From Neoceratodus forsteri (lineage: Eukaryota > Chordata > Ceratodontiformes > Ceratodontidae): a stretch of 64,000 bases of DNA. This document shows positions 54,825 through 64,000 of this stretch, piece after piece; position 1 is the first letter of the stretch, and each line of letters starts with the position of its first letter. Below the pieces are notes generated by a model, which had not been told where the DNA came from, ran no database searches, and was given only the letters and a program-made list of their open reading frames with translations. The position numbers and the translations under genes are program-made. The DNA lies in NCBI GenBank assembly GCA_016271365.2, contig CM028131.1, positions 285,329,001 through 285,393,000 of the forward strand. Reading direction: 5' to 3'.

Positions 54825-57328
54825 ATGTTTGCTTGCACGCATGTGGAAGAAACATAGTGCCACCATATGAGTTTTCGTTGGTGTGGCACCCCCGCTTCCA
54901 ATGCCCTCAGTGTTTTTGCAGATGCGGCCACACCGCACCAATGAATATCCCAGCTGTCTATGACAGCAGTTCAGATTGCAGTGGTGTACAGTTGAAAGCA
55001 AATGACCGCTACAATCAGCGGTGGTAATGTGTAGGCAGTTTGCATACTGCCCTGCCGTCAGCAGTCTGCAAATAGTCTCCATGTCACCACCACTGATCGT
55101 AGCGGCGGTTGTATGTGCGCACCGCTCCTTTGTTGTGTGCTGAGGGGGAGCCCAATCCCCCTCAGCTCATGCACACACCCCCAAGTACACTGTATGTCTG
55201 ACAGGGGTGCCCAATCCCCATCTGCTCCAGTGCCCCTCCCCCAAAAAACAAAGTTCCTGGTGCCACGCTGGGAGCCCACCCCAGCGTGGCAGAAGTCCAG
55301 CATCCTCATGTGTTCCCCCCCACATTATATGGCCAAAGGGGGTGCCCAATCCCCCGTTGGCTCCACTGCCCTCTCCAAAACTTCCAGTGCCACACTGGGA
55401 GTCCACCCCAGCATGGCAAAAGTTCCACGTCGTCCATGTAAAATAAAAAAAAAAATCTGTAACAAAAGAAAGCGTTCCCTCGTTGACTCTCTTGCCCCCC
55501 TCCCGCAACCCGCGCCCACCCTCTGCGTGCCCCATCTCCCACCCCTCCTCACCCTATACTTACCTCCGGAGCCTGGCGCGACGATCTTCGGTGGAGCGGG
55601 AACACGTCTGCACTTTTCAAAGCCAACCGAGAACTGAAGAAATGCTGGTAGGCTGTGTAATTGTTTAAATAGGGGTTTTTCAACTTTGGTGCATATCTCA
55701 GTCATTTTTTCGAATTTGTGCACCACATTTTCAACATGGGGTTCTTGGGAAACCATCTCATGAATTCAGTGACTGTCATTTGGTTATTCAGTCCTGAAAG
55801 GTGATTTCATGGTCACTGTACAGAATCACCTTTCAGGACAAATGAATGAAACAACAGTGTCACTGTTCATGAGGTGGGCTCTCAAAAATCCCTATGTTGC
55901 AAATTTGGTGAAATAATTCCTAAAAATGATGTGTTATGAGCGTGCATTGCGCAGTTTCCACACACACACACTGGCAAATTCGTGAATTTGTAATATTTTC
56001 ACTCCAGATTTTCAACATTGGCATTTTTTCACAACTCCTTATGAACAGTACAGCTGTCATTTTTCACATCCAGGCCGAAACGTGTTTTCATACTTCAGGA
56101 GCAGAATAGTGCGATCACTGTGGGAAATCAGTGTTCGGGACAGATTAAGAAAATCACAGTGACACTGTTCATGAGCAGAGGTCCTAAAATGCCTATGTTG
56201 AAAATTTAGTTACAAAAGTCCATAAAATGACTGTGTTACGAGCTTGCATTACGCAGTTTCTATGCACCCCTTGTAACTTCACAAATTTGTAATATTTTCA
56301 CTCCAGATTTTCAACATTGGCATTTTTCCATACATTCTTATGAACAGTACAGCTGTCATTTTTCATATCCTGACCAAAATGTGTTTTTGCACTTCCAGCG
56401 CAGAATAGTGCAGTCGCTGTGGCAAATCAGTGTCCGGGACCGATTAAGAAAATCATGGTAACACTGTTCATGAGTGGAGGTCCCAAAATACCTATATTGA
56501 AAATCTGGTGAAAAATTCCCCCAAATAATTGCATTATGGGTGTGCATTACGCAGTTTCTCTGCACACTCGCGACTTCAGCAGTTTTTTATATTTTCACTC
56601 CAGATTTTCAGCATTACCATTTTTTTACACCTCCTCATGAACAGTACAGCTGTCATTTTTCACATCATGTTGGAAATGTGTTTTCGCACCTGTGGCGTTA
56701 ATACCGCAGTCACTGTGCAAAATCACCTTTCGGCTAACAAACTGATAATGTCACTGTTCATGCGGTGGGGTCACAAAAATACCATGTTGAAAACTTAGAG
56801 TAAAAATACCAAGACATGCCCAGGGCCTTAGGGTTTCTGACCATAACACCCTACCTGTAGGGTCTGACAGGTGTTCCACCCTACCCTGTAGGGACTGACA
56901 GGCATCAGGGGTGTAACTTGGGATTGTCAACAGTAATGCTCACGCCATTCCACCCCAACCCCCCCCTGCAGCCAGTGACAGGTATCGAGGTGCACCTTGG
57001 ACTCTTTTGCCCTAGAGTTCACACCATTCTCCTATACTGCACCCATTTCAGTGTATTTCCTCATGGAATGAGGTGAGTGTAAGGCCCAAACACCCCAAGG
57101 CACACCTCGACACTTGTCAGTGTCTGCACGGCAGGGTGAGGTGAAATGTCATAACCGTTATGGGTGACGGCCCAAAGGCACACCCCAATGCCTGTCCATC
57201 TCTGCAGGGTGGGGGTGGAGTTGGTGTCAGTTCAGTACATCACTGCCATTCCTATACTGCATCTGTCTAACTCCTGCACTTCCACTGCTAATGCCAGCAA
57301 GCAAACATTTGGCACTGAAAAATGCTTG
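54825..57328 (-). mobile_element. S element, copy S3
   Basis: Minus-strand copy: its 3' end (plus 54825, 'atgtttgcttgc') is followed by the conserved 'aagaaacatagtgccacca' region, GC modules (55195-55430), the 'gtgcagacgtgttcc' region (about 55615), the palindrome (55755-55866), three 295-bp units (markers 56046, 56345, 56641), the CCTGCAG modules (56840-57225) and the 5' end 'aaatgcttg' (57328). Complete structure, no coding capacity. Confidence 0.78.
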
Positions 57329-57487
57329 TTTTCTTCTGGGTTTGTTTTCCTACTGTTGCCTTCTTGTTCCTGTCCTGTCTGTCCTTCTCATTTCCTGCCT
57401 CATTTGCCCTGTGGGCCTCCTGCGGGCATGCCTTGTGTGCCTCATTGTGTTCCTTGTCATTCTTACCCCCCATTCTTTTCCTTAGGA
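57329..57487. repeat. Duplicated flank X, copy X1
   Basis: About 157 bp ('ttcttctgggtttg' to 'ccattcttttcctta') matching 58066-58225 at high identity in the same orientation. It directly follows S3. Confidence 0.85.
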
Positions 57488-58063
57488 ATAGGTAGCACTC
57501 ACCGATAATCAATGCAATGGCACATCGCAAAAGTTGCAAGTAAGAAAATATATTTATTGTACCATGAAGAAGTGCAAGATTCTGCAGTCATCGACAGAAA
57601 CCCCCGTACTTCGACCAGTTAGGTCTTCCTTAGGGGACAGCGTCTGAGTAATAAATGAAATGCTTAAATAGCCCCAGTTCATGATGACGTAATACAACAC
57701 ATGACCAACATTTTGCATTCAGAGTTACATGACATCATTGTTAATTAAAGCATCAATTAATGAGGAAAAAGAAGTTACGTTATTTCATTCAGAGCTAGTA
57801 GTGAAACTGTAACAACACAATAAAGAAAGATCAAATATACTGTATAAGCACACACTTAATATATGGCATTGCAGAGGTGCTCAGAATCCAGAAATTGATG
57901 TTAAAAAAAGGAATTTTAAACAGATGTAAACATATACAGACAAACAATTCTTAAACATTTTAGATTCTTAAACTTTTCTAAACATAATACTATGTCAGCA
58001 TAAAGGCATTATAATAAGAGACATGTCTAGAAGTGGGGCAGAAACAAGGGATAGGGAGGGATT
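57488..58063 (-). mobile_element. Possible Penelope-like terminal region
   Basis: Minus strand: 'ctaaggaagacctaactg' then 'gtcgaagtac' (57640-57600), an arrangement like the ends of Penelope-like elements, which carry 'gaagac-taactggtcgaaa' in a hammerhead-ribozyme context. Upstream is 'gctatttaagc' and downstream 'caataaatatatttt'. No coding sequence. The resemblance is from memory of the family; the hammerhead core is degenerate here. Confidence 0.4.
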
Positions 58064-58065
58064 TT

Positions 58066-58225
58066 TTTCTTCTGGGTTTGTTTTCCCACTGTTGCCTTCT
58101 TGTTCCTGTCCTGTCTGTCCTTCCTCATTCCCTGCTTCATTTGCCCTGTGGGCCTCCTGCAGACACTTTGTGTGTGCCTCGTTGTGTTCCTTGTTATTCC
58201 TACTCCCCATTCTTTTTCTTATACC
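58066..58225. repeat. Duplicated flank X, copy X2
   Basis: Partner of 57329-57487. It lies just left of S4, separated from it by about 35 bp. Confidence 0.85.
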
Positions 58226-58259
58226 TTTTCCTTGGCTCTGCAATGCTGTTTCTATTTTT

Positions 58260-60791
58260 ATGTTTACTTGCATACATGTGCAAGAAACATAGTGCCACCA
58301 TACGAGTTTTTGTTGGTGTGCCTCCCCCACATCCAGTGCCCTGGTCCCCTGCCACAATCAGTGGTGGTAACGTGTAGACAATTTGCACACTGCTGTTGGC
58401 AGCATGCAAATTGCCTACACGTACATCTTCACTGCATCTGAACTGTCATAGACAGTTCATCATCCCCCCCACCCCGCGAACACTTACGTAGCATGCTGGG
58501 AGCCCACCCCAGTGTGCTCATGTGCTCCCCTCCACCTGTGTACACTGTATGACTGACAGGAGTGCCCAATCTCCCGTTGGCTCCACTGTCCCCAAACAGA
58601 CTTCTAGTTGCCATGCTGGGAGCCCATCCCAGCATGGCAAAAGTTGGTATGGCCGACAGGGGTGCCCAATCCCCATCGGCTCCATTGCAGCCCCCTCCTA
58701 AAAAATAACCTTCCAGCTGCCACTCTGGGAGCCCACCCCAGCATGGCAAAAGTCGAGCGTCGTCTTCCTGAAGAAGATGCCATACTGGGAGCCCATGCCA
58801 GTGTGGCAACAGTCGGTATGGCCGATGGGGGTGCCCAATCCCCCATCGGCTCCACTGCCACCCCCCAAATAAATCACCTTCCAGTTGCCACGTTGGGAGC
58901 CCTTCCCAGTATGGCAAAAGTCCCACATGTTCTTCCTGAAGAAGAAAAAAAAAACCTGTCAAAAAAAAAAGGTCCCTCATTGACTGTCTTGCCCCCTTCC
59001 CCAATCCGCGCCCACCCTCTGTGCACCCATCTCCCCACACACCCCAACCCCCATACTTACCTTGGGAGCCCAGCACGACAATCTTCGGTGGACCGGGAGC
59101 ACGTCCGCACTCTTCAAAGACGACTGTGAAATGAAGAAATGCCGGTAAGCTGTATAATGGCATAAATGTTTTTTTTTCAACTTTGGTGCATATCTCGGCC
59201 ATTTTGGGGAATTTTTTTCACCAAATTTTCAACATGGGGTTCTTGGAACCCACCTCATGAACTCAGTCACTGTCATTTTGTTATTCAGTCCCAAAAGGTG
59301 ATTTTGAGGTCACTGTGTGGAACCACCTTTCAGGACTGAGTAATGAAATGACAGTGGCACAGTTCATGAGGTAGGCCCCCCAAAACCCTATGTTGGAAAT
59401 TTGGTGAAAAAATTCCCAAAAATGATTGTGTTACTAGCGTGCATTGCGCAGTTCTATGCACGCTCATAACTTCACAAATTTTTAATATTTTCACTCCAGA
59501 TTTTCAGCATTGCCATTTTACCACACCTCCTTATGAGCAGTACAGTGTTCATTTTTCACATCTCGCATAAAATGTGTTTTTACGCATGTAGCACACAATG
59601 GCGCAGTCGGTGTGCAAAATCAGTGTTTGGGACAGATTAAGAAAATCACAGTGATACTGTTCATGAGCAGAGGTCTTAAAATGGATATGTTAAAAATTTG
59701 GTGACAAAAGTCCATAAAATGACTGTGTTACGAACGTGCATTGCACAGTTTCCACGCACAATGTAAGTTCACGAATTTATAATATTTTCAGTCCAGATTT
59801 TCACCACTGGCATTTTTCCACACCTCCTTATGAACAGTACAGCTGCCATTTTTCACACCATGGCCAAAATGTGTTTTCACACTTCCAGCACAGAAATGCG
59901 TAGTCGCTGTGGGAAATCGGTGTTCGGGACAGATTAAGAAAATCACAGTGACACTGTTCATGAGCGGAGGTCCCAAAATGCCTGTGTTAACAATCTGCTG
60001 TAAAAAATCCCCAAACTAATTACATTACGGGTGTGCGTTGTGCAGTTTCTACGCATGCTCGTGACTTCACCAGTTGTTTTATATTTTCACTCCAGATTTT
60101 CAACATTGCCATTTTTTACACCTCCCCATGAACAGTACAGCTGTCATTTTTCACATCCTGTTCAAAATGTGTTTTTGCACCTGTGGTGCCAAATGGCATA
60201 GTCGCTGTGCAAAATCAGCTTTCGGCTAACGAACTGCTATCACCACTGTTCATAAGGTGGGGGTCACAAAAAACCCATGTTGAAAATTTGGAGTTAAAAT
60301 ACCAAAGAACGCCTGAGGCATTAAGGTTTCTGACCATAACGCCCCACCCTGTAGAGACAGACAGGCATCAGGGGTGTGACTTGGGATTGTCATCTGTAAT
60401 ACTCATGCCATTCCTCTCCCACCCACACCCTGCAGCCAGTGACAGGCACCAAGGAGTGCCTTGGACTCTTCAGCCCCAAAGTTCACACCATTCTCCTATA
60501 CTGCACCCATCTCACCATATTTCCTGATGGAATGGGGTGAGCAGAAGGCCCAAAGACCCCAAGGCACACTGTGACACTTGTCGTTGTCTGCAGGGTAGGG
60601 TGTAGTGAAATGGCGTGGCCGTTATGCCTGACAACCCAAAGGCACACCCCAATGCCTGTCAGTCTCTGCAGGGTGGTGGTGGGGTTGGCTTCAGTTAAAT
60701 ACTTCACTGCCATTCCTATTATGCATCTCTCTAACTCCTACACTACCAATGGCAATACCAGCAGGCAAATATTCGGCATTGAAAATGCTTG
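58260..60791 (-). mobile_element. S element, copy S4
   Basis: Same order as S3: 3' end 'atgtttacttgc' (58260), GC hairpin modules (58480-58920, four or so), 'gtccgcactcttcaaag' region (about 59103), palindrome (59255-59370), 295-bp units (markers 59538, 59836, 60132), CCTGCAG modules (60340-60690) and 5' end at 60791. Its T-run flanks match the A/T-run preference of the other copies. Confidence 0.78.
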
Positions 60792-61183
60792 TTTTCTTCG
60801 TGTTTAGCTGCTGCACAGCCTCACCCTTTTTCTTGTTTTCTCTTCACCCACTTGGTGTTCTCCAGCTGGAGTGAATTGGGTCCTTCTTCTCATTTGCTAG
60901 CTGCCTGTGGTCTCCGTGCTGCTTCATCAGTCCTATATCTACTCTTCCTCGCCTTCCTTAGAGCCCTTTCTCCTTTCTGGCTTCCCTACCTTCTTGGGCT
61001 CCTATAAACAGCTGTCTTCCTTAGCCATGCCACTGACCCTTGCTCTGCTTCCAGTCAGCAGCCGCATATCCTCCATCACTACTGTGTTTTTCCCCTCTCA
61101 CTCAGTGTTATCAAAGTATGCTCACTGCAATCCTCACATTTCCCAGCATGCTACCTCAGCATACCTCCTATAACCCCACCTGT
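60792..61183. other. Unassigned DNA
   Basis: Pyrimidine-rich on the plus strand; no element recognised. Confidence 0.4.
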
Positions 61184-62371
61184 GGGCATGGCCTACCTAG
61201 ACTTTAGCAAGGCATTTGACACAGTCCCACACAAGAGATTAATATACAAGTTAGCCAGCCTGGGAGTGGGTCCCAAGATGACAGCCTGGGTAAAGAATTG
61301 GCTGGAGAATAGGACACAGAGAGTAATAGTAAATGGAGTCCACTCAGAAGAAAGGAGGGTTACTAGTGGGGTACCGCAGGGTTCAGTATTAGAACCGGTC
61401 CTCTTCAATGTCTTTATAAGTGACATTGCAGGGACTGGAAGGAAAGTATGTCTCTTTGCAGATGACACAAAGATCTGCAACAGAGTTGATGCACAGGGTG
61501 GGGTGGAAAGGATGAGAAGGGACTTGGAGGTTAGAGGAATGGTCAAATGTATGACAGCTTAGATTCAATGCTAAGAAGTGCAAGGTAATGCAAAAGGGAA
61601 AAAAATCCAGGGAAGAGTACACAATGGGGGTGAGATACTAACAACAACAAAATGGAAAGGACCTGGGGTAGTCATATCAGATGACCTAAAGGTGGGCAAG
61701 CAATGTGAGAGGGCAGAAAGGAGGGCTGGGGGATACTGGGATGCATAGGGAGAGGCATCACCAGTAGAAAACAGGAAGTTATTATTCCTCTGTACAGACA
61801 GCTGGTGAGACCCCATCTGGAGTACTGTGTGCAGTTCTGGAGACCCAATCTCTGCAAAGACATAGACAGGATGGAAGCTGTCCAGAGGAGGGCAACTAAA
61901 ATGGTGCAGGGTCTGCACCGGAAGACATATGAAGAGAGACTTAAGTAGCTTAATATGTATAGCCTCGAGGAAAGGAGGGAGAGGGGGGACATGATAGAAA
62001 CGTTCAAGTACCTCAAGGGAATCAACAAAGTCCAAGAGGGTAGCATCTTTCAAAAAAGAGTGTGCAAGAACAAGAGGGCACAATTTGAAGATGGGGAGTG
62101 CTCAGAGGTAATTTAAGGAAGTATTTTTTCACAGAGAGGGTTGTGGATGCATGGAACGGCCTTCCGGAGGAGGTTGTAGAGTCAAAATCAGTGGTGGAAT
62201 TCAAGCATGCATGGGACAGTCATAAGGCCATTCTAGGTGGTGGGGGTAGGAAGAAGTAGGCTGCTGGTTAACTAGGATCTGCAGCTTATCCAGTAGGTAG
62301 GGAAATGGGCAGACTGGGTGGGCCAAGCGGTCCTTATCTGCCATCACATTCTATGTTTCTATGTTTCTATA
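61184..62371 (+). pseudogene. CR1-F, RT C-terminal half to 3' end
   Basis: Starts inside RT at MAYLDFSKAFDTVPHKRLIYKL. It keeps VNGVHSEERRVTSGVPQGS and LFADDTKICNRVD (about 61452), then shifts frame near 61530. The C-terminal domain is broken by a stop at 61946. The 3' UTR ends 'tctatgtttctatgtttctat'. It matches CR1-C (plus 15612-16800, reverse) almost base for base, so both are one subfamily. The last RT half is unusually well kept. Confidence 0.87.
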
Positions 62372-63429
62372 ATTTTTAGTTCCTCCATGCAGGCCACTGC
62401 AGCTCCACATAGGCAAACCATGTCATAATACTTAACCAGAGCACTGACAGGTCACTAGCTCAGCCCTTCCTGATCTCCATTCAGCCTGCCTGCTTTTAGC
62501 CCCAACTCATTTTGAGTCATGGCCTACTTGCCAGCTTCCTGTTCCAGTTTAATGCTGTTCTACCTGTCATCAAAGTGTAGGCTCATGTAAAGACTAATGG
62601 CAGGCACAATGACCAGTTAACAAATTATACTCCCATTGGTCCTATTCTCTCATCCCACTCACATTGTATTGTCCTTGCTGATACACTACCAGATATCTTC
62701 AGTAAACATTGTGTAACTTTCTGCATCTGTAAGATCAGAACACCAGAGGCTTCCTGAAAGTTTATCCTGACTAATTCTTTTAGGAACATTAATTCAGCTG
62801 CCTTCTTATCTAATCTCTCTTATGCTGACTGGAGGCCATTCTACTTAAAGAGCTGGTGACACATTCAGGACAACTTTAACAAAACATAATATTTAGGCAC
62901 TGTCCAGCTTGCATTTTCCATTAGCTCTCTATTCCTTCCCCCATTATTTAGTAATGAGGTAATTTTCAATGAAAACAGGATCTTTGCTCGTGAAGAGTTC
63001 ATCTGTTCCTGCTGCTTTCTCCTTACCTGAAGTCACAGAGTACTCCTTGTGACCTCACAGTTACTCCCATGGCAACATATAGTGATGTCACAACAGAGGA
63101 TTATGACTTGAAGTAGGGCGTAAGCTATAGAGGCAGATGAACTCAAAATGAACTCTAAGGGACAACAATCATATAGTAATACACATTTCTTTAGTGATAA
63201 ATTATGGGGAGGAGAAATATATAAAATATAAATGGAATGCAAGCAGAATTGTACCTAGTTATTATGTTTTTTAAAGTTTTCTTTGAGGCATCAGTAGCTC
63301 TTTAACCTCTGATTCTGAACAGGCTGTGCTACATTTCAGCACTACCTTCCTAGTTATTTGCAACACCCATGCCTCTATCAGACAAGCTCTAGCCAGAGCC
63401 GATAGGGCTGTGAAAAGCTACCAAATGAC
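62372..63429. other. Unassigned DNA
   Basis: AT-rich; no repeat or gene seen. Confidence 0.4.
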
Positions 63430-63600
63430 CAAAGTTACAAATGTGTGTAGAAATTGTGCAATGCCACGGTGTAACTTAGCCATTTTTTGGAGGTATTGCA
63501 CCAAATTGTCAACACAGCCCTTTTGGGACCCCTCCTCATGAAAAGTGCCAGTGTCATTTTGTTCACTTGTCATGAAAGGTGATTTCACAGAGCGAATGTG
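63430..63600 (-). mobile_element. S element fragment (S5)
   Basis: Matches the part of S3/S4 holding 'gtgtgtagaaattgtgcaatgc', 'ttgcaccaaattgtcaac' and 'ggtgatttcac', the start of the palindrome. Only about 170 bp are left; the second palindrome arm is missing. Confidence 0.6.
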
Positions 63601-64000
63601 TTATTTTTTAATATTTAAAAATTGGTAGCAAACTTGATATGAGGTTGGGGAACTTTGTAAAGCTTCGGGAAGTGTGACATTCCCAGATTTTTACCAACAT
63701 GACTGGCAAACTATAAATTTACAGTATCTGTATCTCCAGTACAAATACATTCCCTTTTTGAGTTTTTATTTTGAAAGAGATTATTTTTGCTGTTGTACAT
63801 GACATGGTCATAACAACAAGTATAAACAGTATTTACAAGTTAAATATCTAAAATGCACACTACATGTTGAAGTAATATTATATAACTATTAAGAAGCAAT
63901 GGTCAAATATGGAAAACATATTTTATTAAAAAATCCCATACTTTCACTCAAATATTATTTTGGATAAACATTTCAAATGGCAATTTATTATTTTCTTGTT
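63601..64000. other. Unassigned AT-rich DNA
   Basis: No feature seen up to the window end. Confidence 0.4.

Overview
The window is vertebrate-type intergenic DNA made almost entirely of transposable elements at many stages of decay. I find no host gene, rRNA gene or functional tRNA gene. Abundant CR1, L2 and other non-LTR retrotransposons, a Ty3/gypsy element, an L1-clade element, tRNA-derived SINEs, and insertions stacked several deep suggest a vertebrate with a large repeat-rich genome. Lungfish, caecilian or salamander are the obvious guesses, but the sequence alone does not decide between them.

Layout. 0-9.6 kb: CR1 3' fragments, a long decayed non-LTR element (family 'R', TAAA tail) interrupted by foldback DNA elements, a stand-alone LTR-like copy, and a second R copy with an L2 inserted in it (6-bp duplication). 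9.9-12.2 kb: a 2.3-kb element with terminal inverted repeats. 13.9-21.4 kb: a CR1 (CR1-A) with an open 288-codon SGNH-esterase ORF1. Its ORF2 is split by a second CR1 (CR1-C, minus strand), itself split by a third (CR1-B); target-site duplications at both levels give the order of insertion. 21.4-32.1 kb: a minus-strand Ty3/gypsy provirus (integrase, RNase H, RT, protease, zinc knuckle, gag, primer-binding-site candidate, 5' LTR) hit by an ORF1-only L1-like element with a 13-bp duplication, by a CR1, by a 3-kb palindrome-rich element ('S1') inside the LTR, and by an R 3' end. 32.2-38.1 kb: an old minus-strand CR1 (CR1-E) split by a younger plus-strand CR1 (CR1-D), which carries a 0.5-kb retroposon and a 190-bp MITE. 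38.2 kb: a tRNA-derived SINE. 40.3-46.6 kb: an L1-clade ORF2 element with a 14-bp duplication, containing S2, a 73-bp piggyBac-like MITE flanked by TTAA, and a palindromic MITE-like segment. 46.6-54.8 kb: a 63-bp minisatellite, a second SINE and much unassigned DNA. 54.8-60.8 kb: two minus-strand S copies (S3, S4) separated by duplicated flank and a possible Penelope-like terminus. 61.2-62.4 kb: another CR1 3' half. A small S fragment lies near 63.5 kb.

The most novel candidate is the S family (S1-S4, 1.7-3.0 kb each, plus one fragment). Its copies share both ends, asymmetric subterminal inverted repeats, a terminal hairpin, insertion into A/T runs, and an interior of hairpin-bearing tandem repeats of about 295 bp plus GC-rich hairpin modules. 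This looks like a non-autonomous Helentron/HINE-type element, but the assignment is inference. The second is the ORF1-only L1-like element, comparable to mammalian HAL1 'half-L1s'. Nothing in the window looks able to move by itself; nearly every reverse transcriptase is broken.
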